NCBI RefSeq assembly: GCF_000813425.1
Contig: NZ_JWIB01000027.1
Location: 1-64,000 of the forward strand
Direction of reading: 5' to 3'
Source: Sporosarcina sp. ZBG7A
GTDB taxonomy: Bacteria > Bacillota > Bacilli > Bacillales_A > Planococcaceae
Length of the DNA stretch: 64,000 nucleotides
The notes under the pieces are model-generated. The model made no database searches. It was not told where the DNA came from and worked only from the letters and a program-made list of their open reading frames with translations. Shown here one piece after another: positions 1-9,013 of this stretch. How positions within the stretch are numbered: the first letter of the stretch is position 1; every line of letters starts with the position of its first letter. A program made the translations under genes and the position numbers.

Positions 1-414
1 AGAACTTGTCGCGCTGGCCCGTTTGCGGCATAGTGACTAATTAAAGTTTTACACCGCAACAACCATTTTCACTATTTATTCAATTTCATTAAACTCACCA
101 ATAATCGAAGAACTTTTCATGTAAAAAATACCTTTTAAAAGTATTTGGTGTAGAGATCGTATCTCATTTTCCAACTAGATTGAGCCTAAATTCTCGTTTT
201 TTCACTTTTCCATGGACAATGACTGAGTTCCCTCTGAAGTCAATATCTTCCCGGTTCGATTTTGCCATTTCACCGATTCGGCAGCCCGCCAAATAGAAAA
301 ACTCAAACCGCGCACTCTCTTTGGATGTTTAGGCATTCATGATTGTTTCTCACACAGATACGCTATTATTTACTTCATTACAATCAGGTCTCTTATCACA
401 AAACACTTTTACTT
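1..414. other. AT-rich intergenic stretch left of the kinase gene
   Basis: No intact gene is visible. The stretch contains a broken tyrosine-recombinase fragment (listed separately, 164-328). At the extreme left edge a minus-strand ATG (29-31) opens a frame that runs off the window; it is only ten codons long here, so nothing can be claimed for it. The rest is AT-rich and stop-dense in all frames. Confidence 0.5.
164..328 (-). pseudogene. tyrosine recombinase (phage-type integrase) fragment
   Basis: A 54-codon open stretch on the minus strand reads like the first catalytic part of a tyrosine recombinase: ARFEFFYLAGCRIGEMAKS, then NREDIDF, then GKVKKREFRLNL. This fits the family pattern of a hydrophobic helix, G-x-R-I-G-E with the catalytic Arg, a short D-I-D-F strand and a G-K-x-K-x-R beta hairpin. 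An in-frame TAA lies immediately upstream and a TGA ends the stretch, and the remaining catalytic motifs (H-x-x-R, H/W, Tyr) are not found. It is therefore a decayed remnant of an integrated element, not a working gene. The assignment rests on motif reading only. Confidence 0.6.
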
Positions 415-2652
415 TTATAAATAGATATCCGAAAACTCATATTTTATTAACTCATCTCTATCCATGCTACTTTTATGGGCCTGATTACTATTTGTAGTAT
501 CTATTCTTTTAATAGGAAGTTCTATAGTAAATGTACTCCCTTCATCTACAATGCTCTCTACACGAATACTACCTCCATGTAGCTCAGTCAAAGATTTGGC
601 TATGGGTAAACCTAGTCCAGTACCTTCAGCTATGCGATTTAAATTCCTGTTCAACTGTGTGAATTTCTCAAAAATCGCATCTATATTCTGTTGGTCTATT
701 CCTATGCCTTCATCTGTTACAGAGATGCTCACAGTATGCTTGTCTTTTTTCACTAGCCTTATTAATATGACTTCACCTGGAATAGAGAATTTAATAGCAT
801 TCGAAATTAGGTTAAGTAATATCCTATCAAATTTATAGACATCCACCGCCATATTCAGTTCTTCAAGTTCCGGATCAAATATTATCTTGATGCCTTGGGA
901 CTTTGTATAGTCTGATACCGAATCTACAATATCATCTATTATCGCTACAATATTGTAAGTAGATAAGTTCAGTTCATGTAGTCCGGATTCTATTTTGGAA
1001 ATATCCAATATATTATTTACGAGTCTGGTCAGCCTATAACAATTCCCTATTGTCATTTTACTTACACTTTTTATATCTTCTCTATGGTCTTCTAAAGAAT
1101 CATGTTCCAAATATAAATTCAATAATTGAGCGCCACTGAATATTACCGTTAATGGAGTCTTAAGTTCATGAGAGGTGTTGATGAATAGTTCTTCTTGAGC
1201 TTTAAGAAGCTTAGCCATGGTTTTGTTAGCTAGTTCTTCATCCGATATATCTATTCCTAAAGCAATTATCTTTTCTACCTCATTATTTTGGTTGATAATA
1301 GGCTGAAAAATTGTTTTCGTATGATATGTTTTTCCATCTTTAGTAAACTCGAGTTTATGCAAATATGAGGATTGAGTTTCAATCGATTTATTAATATCTT
1401 GAGTCAATTCTTCTAAATCTTCGGTTCTATAGTAATTAAAAAAGTTTTTCCCAATTATATCCGACTCCGTTTTTATCTCTGGCCATTCTTCTTTAAAGGC
1501 TTTCAATGAAAACTGATTGAGATAATTAATTTTATAGTCTTTGTGAGAAAATGATGCATAGTACATAGAAATCTCTTCTACACTTTCTTGCAACGCTCTA
1601 TATTCTTCGATTTTATAACCTGGTTCTATATTTTTATAGATCAGAATCCCACCATCTATATTCCCTTGCTCATCATAGATAGGTGTACCGTCACATTCAT
1701 AGTAAGTAGTCGGCAGTTCACTTGTTCCAATAACTATATGTTTAGTAAGTTTTTCTCCTCTTAACACCCTTTGTTCAGGAGTATCTTCAAATGATGATTT
1801 CTCTTTACTTGTATCATTCATTTCAAAAGCATGATCTGATTCTATATCTGGGTTACCTGGAGCTAGAACTTGCTTGCCCACTTTATTTACATACGTATAC
1901 TTTCCGTCCTTATCTAGAATCATTATGGCATCTGACATATTGTCTACAATGAATTCCATTTCGCTTCTTTGCTTTCTGAGAAGTTTTCTTTCTCGAGTTT
2001 TCTCCGTAACGTCATAAAAAGAAGTTACAGCATACTGCTTTGTACCATCTCCTGCTATCATTTTCACATCAATGTCCCAATAAGTGGCTGATCCGTTAGA
2101 GCCGCGTGATTCCACTTCAAATTCATGAAAAGAAGTCCCTCGTTTAAGTAAATCTAAAATACTAGTCGAGAATGATGGACATTTGCCTATCGGATTGTCA
2201 GAAGCAATACCCATCAAGTGCAATGTTGGGATGTAGTTTTCATCATGGCTAAGCAGAATACAATCCGGATAGCTAAATATTGCTGTAGATCCATTTTTAT
2301 TCGTTTCGCTACCGCCAAAATTAGTTAACAAGAATTCTAGCGCTAGATTGTTCTGTTCTTCAAAGTGATAAACTTTATGGTCTTCATTATCTAAGATATC
2401 AGAGCTAACTTTAACTTCTAATGGAACGTTATTGCTATTAAAAATATGGAGATAATAGCTATCTTTAATATCCTGGAACGCTATTTGATGTTCAGATTTT
2501 AATAATTTGTCTACTTCTATAAGAGATTTCCCCATCAACTCACACTCTTCATAGCCAGTTAAGTGTAAGAATCTTTCGCTAACCCTATAAATCATATTAT
2601 CTCTAGTATAAAGAAGTGGAGTTTTCGTTAAACTCTCTAAGTCGTTTGCCAT
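415..2652 (-). CDS. soluble multi-PAS sensor histidine kinase
   Basis: A 745-residue histidine kinase. Three to four PAS-like segments occupy roughly residues 10-475 (for example around the phrases RFLHLTGYEECELMG and MSDAIMILDKDGKYTYVN). They are followed by a HisKA domain with the phosphoacceptor H-box SHELKTPL near residue 494, an N-box NLISNAIKF near 614, a G1 box DEGIGI near 645 and a G2 box GTGLGLPIAKS near 680. No membrane segment or signal peptide is visible, so it should sense a cytoplasmic or diffusible signal. The start has an AGGTGATCC-type ribosome site. No response regulator gene is adjacent, so its partner is unknown. The gene is visibly more AT-rich than its right-hand neighbours and sits beside an integrase remnant, suggesting acquisition by transfer. 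Confidence 0.85.
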   Translation of the reverse strand: MANDLESLTKTPLLYTRDNMIYRVSERFLHLTGYEECELMGKSLIEVDKLLKSEHQIAFQDIKDSYYLHIFNSNNVPLEVKVSSDILDNEDHKVYHFEEQNNLALEFLLTNFGGSETNKNGSTAIFSYPDCILLSHDENYIPTLHLMGIASDNPIGKCPSFSTSILDLLKRGTSFHEFEVESRGSNGSATYWDIDVKMIAGDGTKQYAVTSFYDVTEKTRERKLLRKQRSEMEFIVDNMSDAIMILDKDGKYTYVNKVGKQVLAPGNPDIESDHAFEMNDTSKEKSSFEDTPEQRVLRGEKLTKHIVIGTSELPTTYYECDGTPIYDEQGNIDGGILIYKNIEPGYKIEEYRALQESVEEISMYYASFSHKDYKINYLNQFSLKAFKEEWPEIKTESDIIGKNFFNYYRTEDLEELTQDINKSIETQSSYLHKLEFTKDGKTYHTKTIFQPIINQNNEVEKIIALGIDISDEELANKTMAKLLKAQEELFINTSHELKTPLTVIFSGAQLLNLYLEHDSLEDHREDIKSVSKMTIGNCYRLTRLVNNILDISKIESGLHELNLSTYNIVAIIDDIVDSVSDYTKSQGIKIIFDPELEELNMAVDVYKFDRILLNLISNAIKFSIPGEVILIRLVKKDKHTVSISVTDEGIGIDQQNIDAIFEKFTQLNRNLNRIAEGTGLGLPIAKSLTELHGGSIRVESIVDEGSTFTIELPIKRIDTTNSNQAHKSSMDRDELIKYEFSDIYL

Positions 2653-2988
2653 AATGGATCACCTGCATGTTTTATTTTTATTTTCGGGGACACGTATTAG
2701 TAGAACCTATTTATATTCATCTATCAGATAGAAGGCGAATCAAAACCAAGGTGGAGTTAGGTCAAAATGATGGTGCAACTGGTTTTCCTACATTATCAAT
2801 AGCTATATTTTCGTTAAATATCAATTGCGTTCGTTTGCTGAATAAAATAATCTATCCTCACAATCATAACATTTATATGAGAATTATCGAACTACTTCCC
2901 AAAAACTTAATAGTAAAGGAAAACTTCTAATCCCATTTTTTAAATGTAGGATTAGAAGTTCAGGTTCAACTATAAAGTATACGTTTTA
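2653..2988. other. intergenic stretch, no supported gene
   Basis: This 336-bp stretch separates the kinase start from the amidohydrolase stop; both genes are on the minus strand. A plus-strand open frame of 87 codons is present, but it has no convincing ribosome site or recognisable motif and is treated as chance. The only structure seen is the 12-bp inverted repeat at 2922-2960. Confidence 0.5.
2922..2960 (-). terminator. possible terminator after the amidohydrolase gene
   Basis: A perfect 12-bp inverted repeat (AACTTCTAATCC at 2922-2933, its complement at 2949-2960) with a 15-nt loop lies 28 bp past the stop of the minus-strand amidohydrolase gene. The sequence following it on the minus strand is only moderately T-rich, so the terminator call is tentative; it could also be a protein-binding palindrome. 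Confidence 0.4.
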
Positions 2989-4560
2989 CTAACCTTTATA
3001 CATAATCTCTCCTGCCACAACGGTCATGACGGTTTTCGCTTTCAGCATGTTCTCACTTTCTACTGTCATCAAGTCCCGATCCAGAATGGTGAAGTCGGCG
3101 TCATAACCTTTTGCGATTTTACCGCGACTGTCCGCTTTGTCCATGGTTGCCGCACTACCTGAAGTAAATAGAGCAACAGATTCGTAGCGACTCAGCCTCT
3201 CATCAGGAAGATAGCCTTCGTGCGTTTCTCCTGGCTTCCGACGGGTTGCAGCTGCATAGATTCCGAGCAATGGATCCACTTCTTCGACAGGGGCATCCGA
3301 ACCCCCACCGCATATGAAGCCACGGTCAATCAGTTTTTTCCATGCGTACGCCCAATCCATCCGATCCTCACCGAGGCGGTCTTTGGCCCAAGGGAAGTCA
3401 GATGGTACAAACACTGGCTGAATGTCTAGAATGACCGGAAGTTTCTCAAGACGATCTACCAGTTCATCACTCAAAACATTGACGTGGATGATGCGATCAC
3501 TTTTTCCTGCTGCAGGTGGGTTTACTTCTATCACATCAAGCAATTTTTCCAACGCTTTGTCACCAATTGTATGAACTGCGACCGCTTCACAATACTTCCT
3601 TGCAACCGCGACGTTTTCTCGGATTTCTTCATCTGTCAGCACTGCCATCCCTGAATTTCCTGGATCATCGGAATAGGGTTTGCTAAGAAGCGCGGTTCTA
3701 CCGCCAAGCGCCCCATCGATGAAGAATTTCATCTCTCCGCCGTGGATCCAAGGTTCATCATAAGTCGCCTCATCTTCCATCAGTAATTGAAAGACCGTCG
3801 AACGGCGCAGCAAATGCGCACGGAATTTCAACTTGTCCTCACCAATCACATTCCGAAACGCCTGAAGCGGGTTGCGGTAGTCTTCATAATAACCAAGGTC
3901 ATCCGTCACAGCACCTGTAATCCCACGAGCCAACAAGTCTTCAACGGATGCTTGTAACGCCCGCGTGAGTGCCGCTTCGTCTGGCACCGGTATGACTGCT
4001 TCTATCAGATCAGCGGCACCTTCAAGTAGTAGTCCCGTCGCTTCTCCTGAGTCATCCCTCACAATCGTACCGTTGCCCGGATCAGGCGTATCTTTCGTGA
4101 TACCCGCCAGTTCCAAAGCTTTCGAATTGGCAAGCGCAGCATGACGACATGTGCGTTTCAAAAACATAGGCGACGTGCTAATTGCGTCCAGCTCAGAACG
4201 AGTTACAATTCGACGGTCTAAGAAGTTATTTTCGTTCCATCCGTCCGCTGTAAACCACTCACCTGCCGGATGATTCTCATTGGCTTCTTTCAGTCTCTTA
4301 AGCATATCTTCTGCAGAATTGACGTATGACAGATCCAATTGTAACAATCGGCTACCGTGCCCAATCATATGCATATGACTATCGATGAACCCTGGATACA
4401 TGACAGCACCTTGCAAATCCACTTCATTATCTGCTTGCGCGCGTAAAGTATCGAAGGTCCCTACTTCAAGAACCGTCCCATTTTCCGTCAATACAGCTTC
4501 TACTGTCTCGCCTTCTTTTTGCATCGTGTAAATCTTGCCATTATGCCAGATCGTCTTCAT
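2989..4560 (-). CDS. YtcJ-like metal-dependent amidohydrolase
   Basis: A 523-residue member of the amidohydrolase superfamily (amidohydrolase_3 / YtcJ group). These are TIM-barrel metalloenzymes that hydrolyse C-N bonds; the substrate here is unknown. Visible motifs are the metal-binding H-x-H in FIDSHMHMIGHG near residue 60, a late His in the IIHVNVL strand, and GGGSDAP with the catalytic-type Asp near the C-terminal third. The longest frame begins 18 codons earlier, but those codons have no family resemblance. I chose the ATG at 4558-4560, which begins MKTIWHNGKIYTM and is preceded by AAAAAGGAG about 12 nt upstream. It is divergent from the YtoQ-like gene, with about 100 bp between starts for both promoters. 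Confidence 0.85.
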   Translation of the reverse strand: MKTIWHNGKIYTMQKEGETVEAVLTENGTVLEVGTFDTLRAQADNEVDLQGAVMYPGFIDSHMHMIGHGSRLLQLDLSYVNSAEDMLKRLKEANENHPAGEWFTADGWNENNFLDRRIVTRSELDAISTSPMFLKRTCRHAALANSKALELAGITKDTPDPGNGTIVRDDSGEATGLLLEGAADLIEAVIPVPDEAALTRALQASVEDLLARGITGAVTDDLGYYEDYRNPLQAFRNVIGEDKLKFRAHLLRRSTVFQLLMEDEATYDEPWIHGGEMKFFIDGALGGRTALLSKPYSDDPGNSGMAVLTDEEIRENVAVARKYCEAVAVHTIGDKALEKLLDVIEVNPPAAGKSDRIIHVNVLSDELVDRLEKLPVILDIQPVFVPSDFPWAKDRLGEDRMDWAYAWKKLIDRGFICGGGSDAPVEEVDPLLGIYAAATRRKPGETHEGYLPDERLSRYESVALFTSGSAATMDKADSRGKIAKGYDADFTILDRDLMTVESENMLKAKTVMTVVAGEIMYKG

Positions 4561-4658
4561 ATCCCCATCGCACTCCTTTTTCCTTAGTGTACTCGCCCCG
4601 ACAATTTGAGGCAATATTCTGCTACAATGAAATCACTAGAATCGAGGAGGAGATCCAA

Positions 4659-5099
4659 ATGGAATTATCGGTATATTTAGCAGGTGAAATCCACAGTTCA
4701 TGGCGTGAGGAAATTAAAGAAAAAGCAGCGGCCCTTCGTTTACCCGTCACGTTTTATGGCCCAATGGAAGACCACGACCGTTCGGACAATATCGGAGAGG
4801 AAATTCTCGGGAAGCAACACGATGCCGTGGCAAAAGATGCTGCTGCGTCGAGCTTTAATAACTTGCGTACGGAATTGCTCCTTAAGAAATGCGACCTTGT
4901 CATCGCGTTATTCGGAGAAAAGTATAAGCAATGGAATACGGCAATGGATGCAAGCACTGCGGTTGCACTCAACAAGCCGTTGATTTTAATCCGTCCTTAT
5001 GAGCATCACCACGCGCTCAAAGAACTATCTAGAAAAGCCCATGCGACGGTAGAAACACCTGATCAGGCACTGAAAGCACTTAAATACATTTTCGAGTGA
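4659..5099 (+). CDS. ytoQ: YtoQ family protein
   Basis: A 146-residue soluble protein resembling Bacillus subtilis YtoQ in length and in its opening MELSVYLAGEIHSSWR and central GPMEDHDRSDNIGEEILG segments. The fold probably resembles nucleoside 2-deoxyribosyltransferase-like proteins, given the Y-L-A-G-E-I strand and the later K-C-D-L-V-I-A-L-F-G-E strand, but no enzyme activity can be assigned. The open frame extends 24 codons upstream; the ATG at 4659 is preferred because GGAGGAG lies 8 nt before it. It ends just before the Pho-box promoter of pstB, from which it is transcriptionally separable. Confidence 0.75.
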   Translation: MELSVYLAGEIHSSWREEIKEKAAALRLPVTFYGPMEDHDRSDNIGEEILGKQHDAVAKDAAASSFNNLRTELLLKKCDLVIALFGEKYKQWNTAMDASTAVALNKPLILIRPYEHHHALKELSRKAHATVETPDQALKALKYIFE

Positions 5100-5105
5100 A
5101 CAATA

Positions 5106-5159
5106 TTTACACAATCTTTACACTGCCTTCATACCAACTCAACACTTCTTCTCTATACT
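5106..5159 (+). promoter_or_regulatory. PhoP-box array and -10 of the pstB promoter
   Basis: Four hexamers occur at exact 11-bp steps: TTTACA (5106), TTTACA (5117), TTCATA (5128) and TCAACA (5139). They match the TT(A/C/T)ACA direct-repeat pattern of PhoP sites in Bacillus. A -10 hexamer TATACT follows at 5154-5159, 15 bp after the start of the last box, with no good -35. This is the arrangement expected of a PhoP-activated promoter. pstB starts 32 bp downstream. Confidence 0.85.
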
Positions 5160-5191
5160 GATGAAGAAGTTACGAGAAAGGGGCAGCGAAC

Positions 5192-6004
5192 ATGACTACA
5201 TTGACAAATTACCGACCTGCCACACGGTTACGGGTCGTTGCACGAACTGAAGCGCCCGCTCCGATTTTTACAACGGAAGGTTTGAACGTTTGGTATGGAA
5301 CCACTCATGCACTAAAAAATATCGATCTAACGATTTATGAAAACGAAGTGACTGCAATCATCGGCCCCTCTGGATGTGGCAAGTCCACCTATTTAAAAAC
5401 GTTGAACAGAATGGTCGAGACCGATCCTGCCGTAAGGATTGCTGGTACCGCCAAATTTAAAGAAACAGATCTTTTACATGCAACCGTGGAACGTCTTCGA
5501 TCCGAAGTGGGTATGGTGTTCCAAAAGCCAAATCCATTTCCGAAATCGATTTATGACAATGTCGCCTATGGACCAAAGCTTCATGGCATCCGTAAAAAGG
5601 CCATGTTGGACGAAATCGTAGAGAACAGTCTGAAGAAAGCCGCTCTATGGGATGAAGTGAAAGACCGCCTGTCCTCCAGTGCATTCGGACTCTCTGGTGG
5701 ACAACAGCAACGACTCTGTATCGCACGTTCACTCGCAATCGAACCTTCTGTCTTACTCATGGACGAACCCACATCCGCTCTAGATCCTGTGTCCACAAAC
5801 AAAGTGGAAGAATTGATCGGCGAGTTGAAGAAAGACGTCTCTATTGTCATTGTGACGCACAATATGCAGCAAGCTGCACGAATTTCCGATCGTACTGCCT
5901 TCTTCTTGCATGGGGAAGTAGTTGAATTCGATCGAACTGAAGCGATTTTCGAGCGACCATCCAGTCATTTGACCGATGATTATGTAAACGGACGTTTTGG
6001 ATGA
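5192..6004 (+). CDS. pstB: phosphate ABC transporter ATP-binding protein PstB
   Basis: A 270-residue ATPase subunit that powers phosphate import with PstC/PstA. It shows Walker [10 protein letters not shown] near residue 61, the PstB-typical Q-loop phrase [12 protein letters not shown], the signature [16 protein letters not shown], Walker [14 protein letters not shown] and the switch His in [14 protein letters not shown]. About 25 N-terminal residues precede the conserved core. AAAGGGG lies before the ATG. Unusually, it is the first gene of the locus: it has its own Pho-box promoter and a strong terminator and is separated from pstSCA by a hybrid kinase. No phoU gene follows. Confidence 0.95.
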   Translation: MTTLTNYRPATRLRVVARTEAPAPIFTTEGLNVWYGTTHALKNIDLTIYENEVTAIIGPSGCGKSTYLKTLNRMVETDPAVRIAGTAKFKETDLLHATVERLRSEVGMVFQKPNPFPKSIYDNVAYGPKLHGIRKKAMLDEIVENSLKKAALWDEVKDRLSSSAFGLSGGQQQRLCIARSLAIEPSVLLMDEPTSALDPVSTNKVEELIGELKKDVSIVIVTHNMQQAARISDRTAFFLHGEVVEFDRTEAIFERPSSHLTDDYVNGRFG

Positions 6005-6010
6005 ACTATA

Positions 6011-6056
6011 AACGGGCTATTCCCTTCTTAATGTAGGGGAATAGCCCGTTTTTTTA
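6011..6056 (+). terminator. rho-independent terminator of pstB
   Basis: A 14-bp stem (AACGGGCTATTCCC at 6011-6024 with its complement at 6037-6050) is followed directly by a run of seven T, seven bases past the pstB stop. It makes pstB a monocistronic unit. Confidence 0.9.
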
Positions 6057-6145
6057 TTTTTCTATTACAATAGAAAAAACTACTACGCACATTTTACTAG
6101 CGTGATAGAATAGGAGTATCAAATTAAAAGATAATGAGGTGTACC

Positions 6146-8956
6146 GTGCCTAGAAAGAGCATTCGTACCTATTATATGAGAATTATTGCAGCGCTCTCGA
6201 TCGGATTACTTCTATTACTTGGAGCCGCTTATTTCTATAGCACCTCCACGTTTGAACAACGGAGTGAAAAGCTAGTTGCACAAACTGAGAAAGCAAAAGT
6301 AATTAGTGAACTCTCCGACAGCATCACTAATCTCTTCTTTCGAACCCGTGGATTCTACGCGTTCAAACTCGAACACGAACTGAAATCAGCTCATAAAGAA
6401 CTTCGTAAAATTGATGAGTTAAACAACAGATTGAACGCGATTGAGTTAACAGAGAAAGAACAACAATTCACCAATGAAATCAAAGGATTCGTTTCTAATT
6501 TCGAAAAGGTTATTCTTCCTAAAGCCGTACAATTAGTAGACAACGATGACTACGAAGGCTTGCGTGAATTGTCTGGTGCCGGGACAAATCTTTCAGTCAA
6601 TCAGTTCATCAAGTATGCAGACCAATACGAACAGCAGGCAAAAGATGATCGAGATGAATTTTATCAAAAATCCGAACAGCAGTTGAATCAGCTCTATCTA
6701 GCTATTCTGCTTGTAGGAATTGTTGTGCTCCTATTCCTCGTTTTCTTCAGTTGGCGAGTCGTCAGTAAACTCATATCACCGATTGAATCCATGACATCCG
6801 CGACTGAACGCTATATGTCCGATCAGGACGTGAATTATGAACCCGAAATCCGGGAAGATGAGCTGGGATCACTTTCCCGTTCATTTGCAGGAATGATGGA
6901 AACGATACAAGTGAAAGAACAAGAATTACTGGCTCAAAACGAAGAACTTTTGTCCCAACAAGAAGAGTTACTCTCTCAGCAGGATGAATTATTCAACCAG
7001 AAGAAACAACTCGAAAGTGCTCTCACAGAAGCGCACAATTCAAAAACACGTTTAGAACGCTATAACGGACTGAGTCATCAGCTCTCTTTTTCAGATGATG
7101 CAAAAGGGATTGCAACCTCAACCCTTAACTACTTGGATACACTGTTTTTCATTGACCAAGGAATGATCTATCTGCCTTCGACTAATCAGCATGTGTTACA
7201 AGGATTTTCAGAAGAGGCATTTGCAAACTATCCTGATGAGCTCGCGCAAGCTGCTCTTGAACGTTTAAAGAAAGAGCCCTACTTCCAAGTTGAGCGTGTA
7301 TTGAAAGACAGCTCAATCTCTTATGATTTTTACGCTGCACCACACGTTACCGGTCAAACTTTTAAAGCACTGTTCGTACTTAGTAGTTCATCACGGGAAT
7401 TTTCAGCAGAGGATCAGGCAGACTTATTCGCGCTTGCGAGCCGTGTTTCGTTTGCAATTGACCGAATCGATCAACATGAACTCATTAGTAAGGAGCGTCA
7501 ATTGAACCGGACGATACTCGATAATCTAGAAGAAGGGATTCAGTTCATCTCTATGGAAGGCTCCCCTGTTCAAGTGAACCAAGCGTTATCGATTTTAATT
7601 GATCAGCCTTCTGAAACGCTTTCTCAGCAGGACTGGAAAGAACGAATGGCTGAACTATCCACTAACCCGGAGGCGCTCACAAACTTTATAAATGCTTCTC
7701 TAGAAGACGAAACTTCTGGACTTGCAGAGACGGTCTATACAGTCAAAGGCTCAGAAGCGAAAGTGATTTCGCTATATGGATCTCCTGTACACTATGAAGG
7801 ACAGCGGATTGGCACGCTGTTTGTCCACAGGGATATTACACAAGCATTCGAAGTAGATAAAATGAAGACAGAGCTCGTCTCAACGGTTAGTCATGAACTA
7901 CGTACCCCTCTATCAAGTATTCTTGGATTTACCGAATTACTCATTGGTAAAGAGATGGATAGTACAAGGCGCTCCCGTTATCTTGATGCAATTTATAAAG
8001 AAGCAAAGCGTCTGACCTCTCTTATCAACGACTTTTTGGACGTGCAGCGCATGGAATCAGGGAACCAGGAATACACGATGCAAGAAGTGGACATTGTGGA
8101 CATCGCACAGCAGACCATTCAGAACTTCCCAGCACAGGATCATCATTCGATTGCATTACAGGTGAATGATGAACAAACTATATGCATGGGTGATTCGGAT
8201 CGTCTTGTTCAGGTTTTCACGAATTTGCTCAGCAATGCCATTAAGTTCTCTCCAGATGGTGGAGATGTACGTGTGACACTTGCTCAACAAGGTAATCATT
8301 TAAAAGTCACCGTCCAGGACCAAGGACTTGGCATTCCGGCGGATGAATTGAAGCATATGTTTGAAAAATTCTATCGATTTGATAATACGTATAGAAGAAA
8401 AATCGGTGGCACCGGACTGGGTCTTGCGATATGCCGAAAGATCATCGAAAAACATGGTGGTGAAATAACAGTGGAGTCTGAGGAAAACGTGGGCACTGCA
8501 GTCAGCTTTACACTTCCATTAAAACCATCCCCGGCGCGCTTGCCCGAACGCTCTGACTTGCCCGCCATCGTAGTAGTCGAAGATGATCCAAGCATCGCTC
8601 TTTTGCTAGAAGAAGAATTGAAAGCGCATGAATATGAGGTATTCCATTTTCACGACGTCGTGAGTTCGTTCGCTTATGCGAAGAAACATCAGCCAGACTG
8701 CATGGTCATCGACTTAATGCTTCAAGAGGAGCTAACCGGTTGGGATTTAATCGGCATGTTGAAGGGTGACGTCGAGACACGTCAAATCCCAATCATTATT
8801 TCTTCAGCGCTGGAACGTGAAGAAGAGTTGACCCGCAAGTTTGGAATCAGTCATTATATGACGAAGCCTTATCCGCTTCGTACACTTTCTGAAACCGTTG
8901 CGGAAACGCTGAAAGTGGATGACGGGCGAATTTTATATCCTACGAATGATGAGTAA
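6146..8956 (+). CDS. membrane hybrid sensor histidine kinase with C-terminal receiver
   Basis: A protein of about 936 residues. Order of domains: membrane helix (about 8-32), an extracytoplasmic helical sensor region (to about 180), second membrane helix (LYLAILLVGIVVLLFLVFF), HAMP, a Gln/Glu-rich coiled coil with repeated (L)LSQQEEL units, a GAF-like region (about 300-445) and a PAS-like region (about 455-570). Then come HisKA with the H-box SHELRTPLSSIL, HATPase with NLLSNAIKF, DQGLGIP and GTGLGLAI, and a receiver with acidic EDDPS, the phospho-Asp in MVIDLML and Lys in MTKPY. There is no DNA-binding domain. I prefer the GTG at 6146, with GAGGTG just upstream, over the ATG at 6134, which has no well-placed ribosome site. 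Position inside the pst locus suggests a link with phosphate status; that is inference. Confidence 0.88.
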   Translation: MPRKSIRTYYMRIIAALSIGLLLLLGAAYFYSTSTFEQRSEKLVAQTEKAKVISELSDSITNLFFRTRGFYAFKLEHELKSAHKELRKIDELNNRLNAIELTEKEQQFTNEIKGFVSNFEKVILPKAVQLVDNDDYEGLRELSGAGTNLSVNQFIKYADQYEQQAKDDRDEFYQKSEQQLNQLYLAILLVGIVVLLFLVFFSWRVVSKLISPIESMTSATERYMSDQDVNYEPEIREDELGSLSRSFAGMMETIQVKEQELLAQNEELLSQQEELLSQQDELFNQKKQLESALTEAHNSKTRLERYNGLSHQLSFSDDAKGIATSTLNYLDTLFFIDQGMIYLPSTNQHVLQGFSEEAFANYPDELAQAALERLKKEPYFQVERVLKDSSISYDFYAAPHVTGQTFKALFVLSSSSREFSAEDQADLFALASRVSFAIDRIDQHELISKERQLNRTILDNLEEGIQFISMEGSPVQVNQALSILIDQPSETLSQQDWKERMAELSTNPEALTNFINASLEDETSGLAETVYTVKGSEAKVISLYGSPVHYEGQRIGTLFVHRDITQAFEVDKMKTELVSTVSHELRTPLSSILGFTELLIGKEMDSTRRSRYLDAIYKEAKRLTSLINDFLDVQRMESGNQEYTMQEVDIVDIAQQTIQNFPAQDHHSIALQVNDEQTICMGDSDRLVQVFTNLLSNAIKFSPDGGDVRVTLAQQGNHLKVTVQDQGLGIPADELKHMFEKFYRFDNTYRRKIGGTGLGLAICRKIIEKHGGEITVESEENVGTAVSFTLPLKPSPARLPERSDLPAIVVVEDDPSIALLLEEELKAHEYEVFHFHDVVSSFAYAKKHQPDCMVIDLMLQEELTGWDLIGMLKGDVETRQIPIIISSALEREEELTRKFGISHYMTKPYPLRTLSETVAETLKVDDGRILYPTNDE

Positions 8957-8960
8957 CACG

Positions 8961-9008
8961 AGCCACTGGGTGAGCAGGAAGTTTCCTGCATCGCCCGGTG
9001 GCTTTTTT
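8961..9008 (+). terminator. rho-independent terminator of the hybrid kinase gene
   Basis: A long imperfect hairpin begins AGCCAC at 8961 and closes with GTGGCT at 8998-9003. An inner stem CAGGAA/TTCCTG is followed by a run of T to 9008. It begins four bases after the kinase stop, so the kinase is not expected to be cotranscribed with pstS. Confidence 0.85.
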
Positions 9009-9013
9009 GATTG

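Noticed and set aside
2667-2930. 87-codon plus-strand open frame
   Set aside because: No ribosome site, no recognisable motif, AT-rich low-complexity composition; probably chance.
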